From Sipunculus nudus (Eukaryota; Annelida; Sipuncula; Golfingiida; Sipunculidae), in the NCBI GenBank assembly GCA_026874595.1, contig CM049310.1:17772058-17836057 (forward strand): a stretch of 64,000 bases of DNA, in the 5' to 3' direction. Positions 34,626 to 47,710 of this stretch are shown one piece after another (position 1 is the first letter of the stretch; the number at the start of each line of letters is the position of its first letter). The translations under genes and the position numbers were made by a program. The notes under the pieces are model-generated. The model was not told where the DNA came from. It was given only the letters and a program-made list of their open reading frames with translations, and did not search any database.

Positions 34626-37600
34626 AAGTGAATAATATAGCCTAAATATCACATTCTGAAACCTATAATTATCGCAGAATATAAATATTGTTTAAACTGA
34701 CGGGGTGAAATGAAGCGTTTTTTTTTTTTTTAATTACTTTATCCGTTACCGTTTCCCCTTTGGAAATATTGAAAAAATGCTGGTTATAAAAACACTCGGT
34801 CATTTCGAAGTTGACAGGTGTAGACGTTGGAGACGCATTTTAGAATGACTGGGCATCAGATAGGGGTTTTAACCCACTGAAGGTGTTCCTTGACCACATC
34901 ATAATTTACCATATAGGCACCCACTATTCTGATCAAACCATTCCAAACTTTATTAAACTAGTATTTTCTAAGTGGAAGGTTCCAATAGAAACTTTTCCTA
35001 GGGGGATTCTAAGAACATCTTGATCTGTATTTCAACCTTGACATATATCCCAGCTTATTAAAAAATATATTAAACGTCGATAGATGGAAAAATGTTTTAA
35101 AATAATAAATAACAACTTTATTAACAGAACAAAATAAAAAGAAATTGTTTTCCTTATGACACCAAAGAGACAAACCATATTTAGTTTACTCAAAGCGTGA
35201 AACGAACACTAAAAATGCGAATCTTTAACCTATGATAACCAATTACCAAGTTATTTGTAGGCCACACAATATGTCTATGAACAAAATTGAACCACTTTTA
35301 GCAAGAAGACATACGAAAATATCTTTACATTCATATCTTCAGATAAAGCTGGACATACATAATTTCAGATATTTTACATATTACATGATATCGTGTCGGT
35401 CAGAGCAGGCGAACCAGGCTGTCTCTGTAAAAGCACATTTCTATTTTGTGAACGTTTTATTTACATGTATATTAAACCTTAAGTTTTTATTTGAAAATAC
35501 AAAATAGTCACTTGAATGTTCATGATGTATACATATAAGTGCATAGTTTTCAGATGCTTTTAACCTTAAATCACGTGTTTTGACCTGCTTCTCTAATATT
35601 TATCACAGTGAATTATCTGATATTGGTCTTTGATATGATATATCATAATCACTTGATTAGAAAATTTCGGGATCTGTCCGAGGAAATAACTATGCAATAT
35701 ATCTGTTTAGGTATTAAAATCTTAAATAAATAGCACTTAGTATAACGCATACCTCCACAAAGGCATTACTAACCTACCGCATCAGTCCTTTTATTAGGAT
35801 CCGAACAAGATTTAATGTACTTCTCCCTGGCCCATTTCCCATCCTTGAACCAAATACATGGAAACTGAGTCCACAGTTCCCACGGGATCCTTCCAACAGG
35901 CAAACATACCAACCAACAAACACCGGTGTAAACATAACCTCCTTGGCGGAGGCAACAATAAAGCAGTTTAGTGCAGGATAAACAGTTGTAAATACTGAAA
36001 ATATTTTAATATGACATAAAGAAATGAAAAAATAAATGTTACTTTGTGTATTACATCAAATATAAAATGTAATTTTATTTTAAATAAATATATTTACAAA
36101 ATAATATTACGTGGATATCAGAGCATGGTAACAAGTAAGTTTACGTGCAAAATGACACGCGGGCTCATGTTTGACTACACATCAGTCTAATCAACAAGGG
36201 AGGCTGTTTGCAGTATATTATAATTCCTATGATAGGTATGTGTACAAATATATTGTCAGATTAGCCTTTAAACCGTGTGTATAGCGTCAGTGCGTGCGTC
36301 AGAGGGATACTTGTATACACCCAACAATGCTAAAACACTCCCACCTTTCAATGACGACAAATCGATAACAACAAAGGACGGAACGACGTCATCAGGGATC
36401 CACTTGATGTAAATTACTTGTTATACTTTAGACAGGTATGTGTGTATCACCTGACCCCTGACCTCTGACCTTACATGACTGATCTTCATATGATGAGTGC
36501 ACCATCTCGCGTTCACCTGATATGTGTTATTGACATGCTACCTGAAGATCACGTGAATGATTCGATAATGTCATTAAGTGCTTTCTTAAGGTGGCATATG
36601 ACTCCTTTGAAGTTAGGCTATATGATTAAGATAAACATTTTCATAACTTATATATATTATATATAAATATATATTGTTACGGGGTGCACATAAAAGCGGA
36701 CCGAACTGTCTCGCTAGTGAAGCTTGCTTTTCTAGCGAAGCGGTACCAGAATCTATATATATTTATCTTATATGAATCAGAGAAACTGACGAAGGAGTTC
36801 TTGCCCAGTCAAATATATATGTTCAAGAATATGTTACATGTAATAAAAGATAAATTCAATAAAGATTTGTCCTGGCATAACACATAAATGTAATGAACCA
36901 ATGCAGTTTTTTTTTTTCAAAATCAGTCCTCTGGCCCAGTTCGAAAATCATTTTCATTTGGATATTTGAAGGGCTACCTATTTGATTTTCGATGCAATAA
37001 CATTTTGTATTATTAAAACACTATAGCATATCAAAGTTAGACTTCATTAAAACGTATATCATAAAGTTTTTATCTCCTATTGAATCATTTCTTACAGAAA
37101 AGGCGCTTCATTTAAGAATAGATTAATAAGTTATACAAGCATTCATCCCCCTCGTTTAAAATAAATCTGTGAAAGCTGCTCCTTTGCCCAGTACTTTTGG
37201 GTGAATAAAACAAACCTAGACGAGATACCCTATGTGTATACGGATGTGCCTCTCCTATCCTAAAACATCCCTTTGTCGCTATCGGCTACTGGCACCAAGG
37301 CCACAAAATATGAAAACAAAAAACAAACCAACAAGAATGTGTAAAAACATGACGCATTAATAACAGATAAATACATATTTATCATTGATAAGGAATGGTT
37401 ATTGTTGTTAATAGGTTAGGAAAATGCTGACAAGGGCATGACAAATGTGAAAACGGCTCATCATTATCGGTTAACACTTGATAATCCGTGACAAAGCACC
37501 CATGCTTAATCCGCTATAACCCCTCGATCAAATCCGGGAGCAAGCTCACGGCCGCACCATGTTTGGCGCTGGTCGTCTGCTCACCGATGACTTCATCACA
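34626..37600. other. Non-coding, upstream of the chitinase gene
   Basis: AT-rich. No gene or clear repeat is resolved. Open frames are short and of random composition. Confidence 0.4.
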
Positions 37601-37622
37601 GGGTGACGCACTCTGCTGTGAG

Positions 37623-37630
37623 TATAAAAT
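37623..37630 (+). promoter_or_regulatory. TATA box of the chitinase gene
   Basis: TATAAAAT lies in a locally GC-richer segment, 112 bases before the ATG at 37742. Transcription would start around 37650-37660, giving a 5' UTR of about 90 bases. Confidence 0.6.
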
Positions 37631-37741
37631 ACCCTGGGGCGGCTCTAGATGTAGAGCAGCAAAGCGAATCGGAACAAAGCCATTTCCAGCATTGCAAGGC
37701 TTATATCTAAACGGCGGAGACAATCAACTGGAAAGCCAGCG

Positions 37742-37832
37742 ATGAATAGAAACTTACAGCTGTTACTATTTGCTTTCGTAATCGTTGGTAATTTGATTAT
37801 AACAACAGCCGTGCCTGTACTGAGAAATGAAG
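37742..37832 (+). CDS. Chitinase exon 1
   Basis: ATG and signal peptide, ending LRNE plus one base at a GTGAGT donor. Confidence 0.9.
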
Positions 37833-40382
37833 GTGAGTTTAGTTTTTGCTTGAAATGCTAATTCGTAAATTTTATTTCATGAATAATATTTGTTGACAAC
37901 ATTATTTATAGATATTGGGTCCCATTTTTAGATTATGATCAAATATTTGAACAGAATTACTTTACGGGAACAACTTTAACGTTTGTTCATAAAAAAAAAA
38001 CTTGTTTCTTCTAAATAAGAGTGAACATTTATAAATTAATTTTGTTGTTATTTAAAATGACAGTGAAGTAAGCGCTACTGTAAATAAAAACCACGTAGGA
38101 ACATAATTGGAAAAGCAACAGTGCCTCGCGCAGCGGTCGCACTTCATTACTAGTAATCCATTTCATTTGTCGGTACTACCAGGAATGGCGTGCAACCACT
38201 GCGTGAGGAGTGTTAAGTGTGCTTAACAAAAGCTGTTTTATAAATACTTATTTTATTACAAATACATTTATACCCCCGGAATTTGTAACTGCTCCTGTAC
38301 TTTGAAGTAACCACACGCAATACCATATATCAGTGTGTCATGAAACCAGCATAGTGGTTTTTACATTTACTTGCATTACCTTACGACTCATTTGAAAACT
38401 TTTTTTACTCATTTGCAGTACATCGTGTCATGAATTCAACTTACGTTGCGTGGTTTTGCACAGGTTATTTTACATGTTTGGGCAAAAATTAATTTTCAGT
38501 ATTTTAGAAAAAAAAATTCACATTATCGCATGCAAACAACAAGCGTCCGAGAGGCTGGAGCTCAAATCGGCAAATTTCTTTTGAATATCGAAATAATATT
38601 TTTGATATCGGAGGATTAAATTGATGCGCGCGGGCTGTGCCTGAAACCCAACCTTTCTTTTCGTTTTGCCTTATGATGCTCCATTAATTCTGGGTCTACA
38701 GGGAAACAGGCTTACGTTAGTACACGCAAGAGAAAATATAATATTTCTTTAATTTCAGGGAGCCAGAGTGGTAAGGTCGTCGTCTGCTATTATCCAAACT
38801 GGGCGCAATACCGACAAGGCGCTGGCAGACAGAAAACTGACTCCATCGACCCCTCTCTTTGTACACACATCATTCTAGCTTTTGGTAGGGTCGCAAACGG
38901 CGAAGTCCACAAGCTTGAGTGGAACGATGAGGGTAAGTTTCTGTTATTGGATCCATATATTTATATGTCTGAATAAAAATAATTTATTGATCAGGTAACC
39001 CCCCTCCCCCGTCTTTACTTAATGATACGTGTCTGATCATATGTAAGCTCTACCACTCGACTTTTGTCACGCAACTCCTCTGCTGCCACGCCTCGGACAT
39101 TCCCGTTTTTGGGTCTTTGATGTACCGGGAACGATGCTAATTGTGTTCTTAAAAGGATTTGCAACAGGGTGTTTTGATAGGTATGTAAATAGGATTTGTG
39201 AAAACCACATTCATTGTTTGCGGTGGCGCAAAAATAGGACAGCAGATAGACTGAGTCAGCCCTATGTTCCCCGGTACCTCTATTCCCCGTTACAAACGTT
39301 TCCAAGGTCCATGTATTTTGTTTGCTATCGCAGGGCAGCAACGGATGTTGGTGTAAACTATTGATTAAAATAATATTTGGTTGTTTTTTTTTCAGGCAAA
39401 ACGCACGTACTTGAACTTTACATGTTGTTATTATTCGCGGCGTTAAAAATATAAAGAATAATGTCATTGAAACTTTACCAAAAATTGTTTGAACTTGAAT
39501 TAAAAATTGTGTTTCTTAAAAAATTCTAGGGGGTACCAATTCCAAACAAACGTGTCTTATCCATATTTGGTTTCTGTTTGTTCCAATTCTCCACATAGCA
39601 AATATGTATTAGATCTAATATTTTTTTCTTCTTTTGATTCTATATCCCATGGTACGATCAGGCGAAAATCGTATATCGTTCACATTTTAATTTTTATTCA
39701 CCTATATACTCATTATATATTCTATATACTCACAGAGACCTACCGAAACATCACTACGCTTCGTGACAGAAACCCCACGTTCAAATTCCTGTTGGCGGTC
39801 GGCGGTTGGAATGCCGGTAGCGCCCCCTTTGTGGAGGTAGTCCGTACTGTCCAAACCAGAGCGAGGTTCATCCAAAGCGTCATCAGGTTCACGCGTCACT
39901 ATGGTTTCGACGGCTTCGACATTGACTGGGAGTATCCTGGATCACGTGGCAGCCCACCCGAAGACAAACAGAGATACACTTTCCTGTTGAAGGTATGCAT
40001 ACATGCTTTTTATATCAAGCCAACGAAAAGGCTAGGTGTTTCCACTTTAAGTACCTGCAGTGTCTTTATAGGCAACCACTGTCTTTATTTTTTTTTACTG
40101 CAGAGGTGAAAATTTAGACTTTTTAACACAAATGTTTTGGTGATACGCCAGATTATTAGTATATATTTATTTTCAAAATTGATTCTTTCCCAGCCATTGA
40201 TCAATGCATCGATTATTGTCACGGTCACCGGTAACCTTTGTGGCCACCAACAATAATATCGCTATATTGCGCTGGCCACATCAAATTTTACATCGCGGTA
40301 TATGTATGTATTACAACATTGTTTGAAAAATGTTCAATATATGTTAGGAGAAAACCCATTTAGGTATGATACATGTATATAA

Positions 40383-40449
<67 letters not shown>

Positions 40450-43400
40450 CATTTCGGACTTTCTTTATGTTCTCCATCATTTAACCTATACGTCACCGAC
40501 AAATTTCCCTAATCAGGTCAAAAGCATTCACGTTTTATTTCCCTTTATAACACTGAACACTATAACACTGAAATGAAACACGGATGTATTGACAAACTAA
40601 TTTTCCTGTCCTCAGGCACTTTGGCCTGGGATCTCTCTTGAATCCTTCCGGGAACCTCCGGAAACATTTTAAGTAGATTTTGTATTGACACGATAAAGGT
40701 AACACTCTCAACGCATGTTAAGTCCGTACAGCCTTTTAACGCCTCTTTTTCTCTTTCTAATGTACGTAAGGTTTTACACTTGTACAACTTTAGGAAATGA
40801 GAGAAGCATTTGAAAACGAGGCTCCAGCCAACGGACAGAGACTTTTATTAACAGCAGCAGTTCCTGCTGGTGAAGGAATCATCGAGCGAGGTTACGAGGT
40901 CGCAGAAATCAGCAGGTACGTGTGTTATTTACAGTATAAACCCACTAATTTGCCATCCGTTTCTCTCTTTAAATTCACCGCCGATCAGCATCGAAGTTTT
41001 AGTGTTTTATCTATTATACTTTTTTTTATTTTACTCAGTTTCCAATTTTGAATCCGCCAAACATCGAAACTTCTGATGCTTTAATCATCAACTAAACAAA
41101 ACTTTTATCAATTACGTATTCTAATAGTTTTCCATGCATTACGTATTGAATGTTAAGCAGTTGTTCTTTTCTTTTGAATCTTTATATGTAAAATTAATAA
41201 AAGTACAAGCCATAAATTAAAGTGTAACTCGGTGTCATTTTGCATATTAGGAAACAACTTTCTTTTAGATTTAATTATATTATAAATAAGTTGATTTTGA
41301 ATTAAACGGCAAGCGGAATTGTGTTTTTTTACAGGTATATTGACCTGATTCTCCTGATGACGTACGACTTTTACGGCAGTTACAGTCCAAAGATCGGTCT
41401 CCACAGCTCGCTCTACCCGGGGGCTGCCGATACCGCAGAGGCAGGGAAGCTGACCCAGGTAACCGCAAAAAAATAATGTGATGCATAACATACCATTTGA
41501 AGGAAACATTCAGAAACATACAAGCAATTTCTTTATAGAGGTATTGCCTTTCTGGAGAGAGTCCTAAAAGAAACTAGATATCTGGCTTGCCATAGACTTA
41601 CTCGGCGGATGCCGTCAACAAAAATTAATATTTAACACTTAAACATTAAAATAGCAAACGTGTGGTCCCAGGAAACAGGGGAACAAGCGCTTTATTTAAG
41701 CAACACAAAACACCTGCGGAGGTGTCCAGTTATAAACTTTTCCCAATGCCCGAGCGTTGTTCACTTTTGCTAATGCTTGATTGACACTACGTTGATGATT
41801 TCTAACAGACAGACCCGGGTAAAGACATAACCTCCTGCTAAGACATTGAAAATTGATGATTGACGATATGAATGGCTGAAATATCGATGCTCAGGGTAAT
41901 AGTTTTGGGAAAATTATTTATAGAAAAGGGGATATTCAAGAGAATATGCAAATATTTAAATTCAGCTATGGCATTTATCAGGGTTAGTTAGATTAAATAT
42001 TTTGATAAGCGCAGGCCGCATTGTGTATCTTTAAATCTCTTTTTTCAGAACTGGGTTGTAGAAGAATATATCCGTAGAGGGGCGCCACCAGAGATCCTGG
42101 TATTGGGCATCCCACTGTACGGCCGGTCGTTCACGCTGGCCTCTCGGGATCAGGTGACCCCAGGATCGCCAGCGATTGGAGGAGGCAGAGCGGGTGAATA
42201 CACGCGCCAAGTCGGCCACTTAGCGTATTACGAGGTGAGGAGAGTGTTTTTTTTTTTTTTTTTTGTTTTTTACACATTTTGTCGCATTCTGTTTATATGA
42301 CGGACCAGGTTTAGCATATATTTTCTCAAAAGCATATATATCATTCGTAAATGATAAATACAAGACTCTGAAAAGAAGTTATGCAAGATATTTAACGACA
42401 GTCATTGGATCTTTGCACCTCTCTTTTCCAATAAAAACACTGTGCTTCCGCATTTATGTTACTTTACAATACCGCCATCTTTCTATCAGTAGAATGCATA
42501 AAGATAAGAAAAATAAGTGATTATCAAATGACAAATCTCATATTTAACACTAATGTCATAGATCTGCCAGCGGATGAGCAGCGGATGGCGGCGGGTGTAT
42601 GACCGGGAGAGGCACGCCGTGTATGCACACTCTGGTGACCAATGGGTCGGTTTTGATGACGAGGAAAGCATTGCTACTAAGGTAAGTGTGTTAACATTTC
42701 ATGTTTAAAGATTTAGGTTTAACATTTGGTTTTGAACATTTTGTACCAGTGTCAAGATTACGTATTTCAAATTTCTAAGACTGATATGGTAAATATTTAT
42801 ACGTATATATATTGTTTGCATAAATGTTTATTCTCAATATACATAAATGCTGCCGTAGAGCATAACAGATGTTTTTTTTTCTATTGGACTCAGGATGGAC
42901 TCGGTCTGATTTCTCGAGTCCTTTCTTTGGAGTCCGAGTCCTCAAACAAGTGCTGCCGTTAATTATGCAAATAGAACTCATTATAAATAGTATATACATA
43001 CTGAAAATCAATACACCATTCTACATGAAGATGAATCGTCGCTATATTTCCCAATACCCCATCGTAACTTATACCATATTTTACAGATGGAATATATAAA
43101 GACAAAGAAGCTTGCGGGGGCAATGGTTTGGGACATATCTCAAGATGAGTTTAACTATCAATGTGATAGAGACCGCTACCCACTAATGAAGGCGGTAAAC
43201 CGTGGTCTGGATAGAATGCCCCCGATCAACCCCGGCACGGCTGGTGCCACGACAACCTCCCAGTCATCCAACACATCCCCACCGGTTAAAACGACAGTGC
43301 TGCCACCTGCAGGGACCACAACGCACGAGAAGAGCACTCCCGCCCAAGGAACGAATCCTCCATCACCAAATACTTGTGAGTAATTGAGTTAATGAGTTTA

Positions 43401-43618
43401 GATCTATGTCAAAATAAAGTTTTTTTTGGTGGACTTTCTCAGGGTGATTTTCAAAAGTTGACTTCTATTTAGAGTAATAGTCAGAGGCGACAGATTTGCA
43501 CCTCATTTATATTTTTTTTTCATCGTACGCTACATGGCCTATTCCACAGTTTAACCAAGCATATGCAGGTGCGGGCGTCGGGTGAGACTACCAGTGACCG
43601 TTCGGCGATTGCAAACAT

Positions 43619-43716
<98 letters not shown>

Positions 43717-43892
43717 TTACGAAAATGTTCAGTTACACATTAACACGTGTTTTCATGCATTTAAACACGTGTTTTAATGCATTTGCAATCTTCAGATGTG
43801 ATCACGTAAATTATCACTATGTACCAGCTCTTTGCATCCCGCTAATAGAGCACTATTGGATTCGTTTTGCAAACATATAAACTATTGTTATA

Positions 43893-43950
<58 letters not shown>

Positions 43951-44288
43951 CTTAGTAGCAATGATATATATATATGATAGTATTAATATAAATAAGTATA
44001 TTTAAGTAAAGAAAATATAAAAATATAATATGCTGCCGACTGGCCCAACTTTGAATAAACCATCGTATCGTCACAGAATTTTATATTGTATGCATTTCAG
44101 GTCACGTGGTTTGTGATGCAACCTTCAACAACAAGATGTACTGCAGTAAACAGCAGCCGGGGTCATTCATGTGGTGTGTCAATGGTTCTCTGATCAGAAT
44201 GCAATGTGTGTCTGGTCTGTTGTTCAACATGGCGGTCGGCGGATGTGATTGGCCAGCCAATGTGCCCTCTTGCCAGTGTGATATTTAG
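37742..44288 (+). CDS. Secreted GH18 chitinase with chitin-binding domain, nine exons
   Basis: Joined exons 37742-37832, 38759-38932, 39736-39992, 40794-40915, 41335-41458, 42049-42234, 42562-42681, 43087-43375 and 44101-44288 give 517 codons with stop, all GT-AG and in phase. The product would hydrolyse beta-1,4 bonds of chitin outside the cell. Residues 1-25 are a signal peptide (hydrophobic [17 protein letters not shown]). The GH18 barrel spans about 33-395: [21 protein letters not shown] (105-114), [10 protein letters not shown] with D147, D150, D152 and proton donor E154, LMTYDFYGS (222-230), [22 protein letters not shown] and GAMVWD (369-374). A Thr/Pro/Ser linker follows (about 396-454), then a CBM14/ChtBD2-type domain (455-516) with eight Cys, six expected to pair. 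Start chosen for its signal peptide and TATA spacing. Nothing looks broken. The role (immunity, digestion or shell/cuticle) cannot be read from sequence. Confidence 0.95.
38759..38932 (+). CDS. Chitinase exon 2
   Basis: Acceptor TTAATTTCAG, donor GTAAGT. Carries [15 protein letters not shown] and HIILAFGRV, the first barrel strands. Confidence 0.95.
39736..39992 (+). CDS. Chitinase exon 3 (catalytic)
   Basis: Acceptor TATACTCACAG, donor GTATGC. Carries LLAVGGWN and the catalytic [10 protein letters not shown], ending FLLK in phase 0. Confidence 0.96.
40386..40446 (+). repeat. (TA)n microsatellite in chitinase intron 3
   Basis: About 30 TA units. Confidence 0.95.
40794..40915 (+). CDS. Chitinase exon 4
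   Basis: Acceptor TACAACTTTAG, donor [26 protein letters not shown], then AAVPAG..., leaving two bases. Confidence 0.94.
41335..41458 (+). CDS. Chitinase exon 5
   Basis: Acceptor TTTTTTTACAG, donor GTAACC. Carries [19 protein letters not shown], a substrate-contact strand of the barrel. Confidence 0.95.
42049..42234 (+). CDS. Chitinase exon 6
   Basis: Acceptor CTTTTTTCAG, donor GTGAGG. Carries [17 protein letters not shown] and HLAYYE; phase 0 at both ends. Confidence 0.95.
42562..42681 (+). CDS. Chitinase exon 7
   Basis: Acceptor AATGTCATAG, donor [20 protein letters not shown]...[14 protein letters not shown], phase 0 at both ends. Confidence 0.95.
43087..43375 (+). CDS. Chitinase exon 8
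   Basis: Acceptor TATTTTACAG, donor GTGAGT after ACTT. End of the barrel ([16 protein letters not shown]) and the Thr/Pro/Ser linker; leaves one base. Confidence 0.94.
43621..43708 (+). repeat. (TA)n microsatellite in chitinase intron 8
   Basis: About 44 TA units, the longest array in the window. Confidence 0.95.
43707..43819. repeat. Palindromic mini-element in chitinase intron 8
   Basis: Perfect 15-base terminal inverted repeats, TAGTGATAATTTACG (43707-43721) and CGTAAATTATCACTA (43805-43819), enclose two copies of an ACACGTGTTTT.ATGCATTT unit. Total length is 113 bases. TA arrays lie to the left (abutting) and about 70 bases to the right. Confidence 0.8.
43889..43950 (+). repeat. (TA)n microsatellite in chitinase intron 8
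   Basis: TA array with one ATTA interruption. Confidence 0.93.
44101..44288 (+). CDS. Chitinase exon 9 (chitin-binding domain)
   Basis: Acceptor TGCATTTCAG. The split Cys codon (T plus GT) opens the domain ([15 protein letters not shown]...FMWCVNGS...GGCDWP), ending CQCDI and TAG. Confidence 0.93.
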
Positions 44289-47230
44289 AGATATTTCCGA
44301 GATTTATTAATATATATATTAAACGTTATTGGTATTTCATACAGTTATAGAACTTTATACCACTGCATTTTCTGTTTTACTTTTCAAATATCTTCATTTT
44401 TGTTTTTTCCATTTTATCTATGTATATATTATTCATTATTTGATAAATATATTTTTAATGAAAATGTATTTTTATACGTTTTCACCTCACGAGTCACATG
44501 TTGATATAAGATGATAAACAATCTTTTATTATGAAAACGATTTGCATGGTGACGTTTCTCTCCTTTTGCGCTCTTTTTATAAATGTGTGCTCTTGATACA
44601 AATTTCCCGTCAGAAACACATTTGGCATATCCTCTTCTTTAATGCCTCAGTCATGGTTCTACTTCTTTTGATGAACAACTGATTGTAAACAAAATGTATT
44701 AAGTCACAACCGAAAATATCTTTGGCAGTGTAAAATCTTTGCTGCTGTCTCGACAATTATAAATTATTAGATCTAGTCTAAATAATTGTTTATCTGTATA
44801 GTTATCTGCCCTTTCCTGATATTAAAAATCGGGTCTTGTATAGGCTGAGTGTACATCTACCTGCAAACACGTTCGTTAGTTCAGTATCTCAGGTAAATCC
44901 AAAGTTGAAACAATTTTTCTGGGTACCTTCTGCAAGTTAACGGTAAACATGAATAAATCAGGTGTATCAGCCACACACTGAAAAACTGGTGCTTATACCA
45001 TGTGTATGACATGTAAACTTTTCTTTTAAAAAGTATAGATTTAACCCTTTACTCTGTATCTTATATTAATTTCAGATTTCGAACTAATTGTAGCTAATCT
45101 AACCAGTAACACTGTAAAAACTTTGAAATATACAATGGTCATATGTGCTAGAAAAGATGTCAATGATCTCAAGGGAGGCAAATTTTTTAACGTAATATTT
45201 CACAAAACTGTCGACGTGAAATATGTATTCACTTCTAATGGGTTTAGCTATCAAACCCTTGCATTCCAGATCGTACCCATATCTGGAACAATTTCAGCTT
45301 ACCCGTGCGCTGACGTATCTAGGACGAGTCTGAAGCAGAGTAGCAGAAAACGCACATCAGTCGTATAGGGACATTTCACAGAATTTTCGACACAAAAGTA
45401 AGAAATAACTTTGAGAATGATTAAAAGTGCCATCTTATTGAAAAATAAACTTTCATATTTCAACACAGTAAACATTATAAAAGACTCATTTTAAGATTTC
45501 AATTGTGAACTATATTAATTAAAAAAGATAAAATTTCACGTCACGGACGGGGCAAGTTTAAATTTGAAACAATTGCCTAAGCAATTATTTTAGAATCATA
45601 CTGACAAAGCGACTCAGGGTACTTAAATATTTATGCAATTATAATGATGAATAGTTATAGAGATACAAAGTGCATACTGGGTTCTGGTAGCCTGATACTG
45701 ATCCTGGATGGTTTAGAATGCTTCTGAATACCAATTCACATTAGATTTGTTTCAACATTCATTTTCAAGCACTTTTCCATATCAATCACCTTTTCCATAT
45801 TCAAGCAACTTTCAAGGGTACCAAACCTCATATCCATATATTAGTCAAGCAAATCAACCTTTTACTATTGTCAGTATTCACTTTCATATATATTAGTTAA
45901 ATTACAGCTGCACTTGATACAGCCCTCGGTAAAATTTAAAAGGGCCTAATCACCTTTAAAAAAACATGTTGAATTAAAACGAAAAATAGTGTCTTCTCTT
46001 AAAATATATATTGGTACCTGCCAAAATATTGCTCCTTAACCGTTTACTTGCTCTTTTACCCGAGGAATATATAGAGACACCGGGCGCGATCACAGGCGTC
46101 AACATAAACACAGCGCGTGGGTCTCCGTGCATCGCCTCGGCCACAACACCTGTCAATCAGTAGATACCCTGACTTGGCTCTAAAAACGTATAACCTGGCT
46201 GAAACATCACATATATACTAAAGCCTGGGACCCGGTACACAACCTGTGCTACCCGCTTAGGCCCCTGGACCTATCGTACAAATCTGTTGCGACAGGTTCT
46301 ACAATGAAGTTACCATTTTCCCATGGACCATGATGTCCATCCATCAGAGATATATCAGAGGACATGATTGTCTACGTATGAACTAGTCAGGACTAATCTT
46401 CGTTTGGGATCTGTGGCGCATGCGCAAAATCGGACCTCCAGACACGCGGTGTTGTTTTGTAAACAGATCCACATGGCCTGTGTTTACTAAAACGCAAACC
46501 CATAACAAGGTATTTAACAGCTCTAAGGGAGATCATGAGACCGTTTGCTAGGATGATTTTACCCGGAAACATTTGGATAGACAAAAGAGAACCGATAATG
46601 TGAAGAAATAAGTATAATATTACTCTTGATTATGTCCGTTTAATACTTGGGTGTACACAATGCCAGGCATTATTGTTGAAGAAATTATCATACATAAATC
46701 ACATTTACATTCATTGCCATTGTTTTATTTCCAATATATAGTCTTCCTTTGATGGCAGCTGCCCGAAAAAATGTGATCATTAATCGGCAAATATGTTTTA
46801 AAACGCATTATAAATTTAAAAAATGAACCTTGCAAAAAGACGAGTGATCTTATATTTTAAGACCACAATCTTTGTTGCCATGGTCCTAGCGGCATTTCCC
46901 AAAAGTCATATTTTCCCGAATTTCTTTCAGAATTTGCTTGCATTGTCGTCAACACAGCTTAGCGAGATCGCCAGCGGGTCTTTCCTTTTATTTCAAAACA
47001 ATGTAAACAGGTAAATGGAAATCCGCAGCCATGCAGCAATGACAGAGGTTACATGAAATGGGGACAGCAGCATTAGGAACATGCCCAAGAGACTGGAATG
47101 AGATATCTACCATGGCAATCGGTGAAGAACTGCATGCCGCGCCTCCATCTTTTAATTCTAAATTAACAACGTATATGTACATCTGCAGAAATCCGTTCCG
47201 GACTACGTGACAGGGCAGTATCACACGCTT
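44289..47230. other. Non-coding, downstream of the chitinase gene
   Basis: No close AATAAA follows the stop; the first clear one is near 44951, so the poly(A) site is unsure. No other gene is supported. An 81-codon frame at 45123 has no splice or domain support. Confidence 0.4.
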
Positions 47231-47244
47231 CCTCTCATTTTATA

Positions 47245-47478
47245 TCCTGGCGTCAACCAGGCCCTGTGCATAATCGTCCCAATTGTGAGTGAAACACAAT
47301 TGGGCACGGCCTTCCCAATAAGCTAGCAGAGCGCTCATCCTGGGTCGGGGCCGACTCTAACCGCCTCGGCTGAGAGTCGAACTCACGATCTCCCGGCTTT
47401 GAGTCCCAAGCTCTACTCCCGAGCCTCAAAAGCCGGCCTGCCGCGCAACTTTTGAGCCCCCCCGTCACACCATCGAAT
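47245..47478 (-). mobile_element. tRNA-derived SINE
   Basis: In minus orientation a tRNA-like head has box B GAGTTCGACTCTC (47372-47384) and a degenerate box A (GTAGAGCTTGGGA, about 47408-47420). It is followed by a non-tRNA body ending in CAATTGTGTTTCACTCACAATTG and CAGGGCCTGG. The GC content is well above the flanks. An open minus-strand frame through it is an artefact. Confidence 0.6.
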
Positions 47479-47609
47479 CTTGTGAATGCGGTGGCGTCAA
47501 TTTATCTTCCCAGGGTAGGGGGATGACTCGCAGACACATGCAAACACATACACCCACACACACATTATATATAAATATATATAATTTAGAGCGTCTGTAT
47601 GGCACATTT

Positions 47610-47610
<1 letters not shown>

Positions 47611-47672
<62 letters not shown>
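47611..47672 (+). repeat. (TA)n microsatellite
   Basis: About 30 TA units. Confidence 0.95.
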
Positions 47673-47674
<2 letters not shown>

Positions 47675-47710
47675 CCACCCAATGTATTGACTCCCTGGTG
47701 TGCATACGTC

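Noticed and set aside
39015-39467. 150-codon minus-strand frame
   Set aside because: Lies in chitinase intron 2 on the opposite strand, with no splice logic or recognisable motif.
40373-40576. Frames rich in IYIYIY through TA arrays (also 33391, 47497, 47599)
   Set aside because: Pure products of TA microsatellite translation.
45123-45368. 81-codon plus-strand frame downstream of the chitinase gene
   Set aside because: No domain, no splice support and no promoter; composition is near random.
47253-47468. 71-codon minus-strand frame
   Set aside because: Coincides with the tRNA-derived SINE; frames of this sort recur with the repeat.
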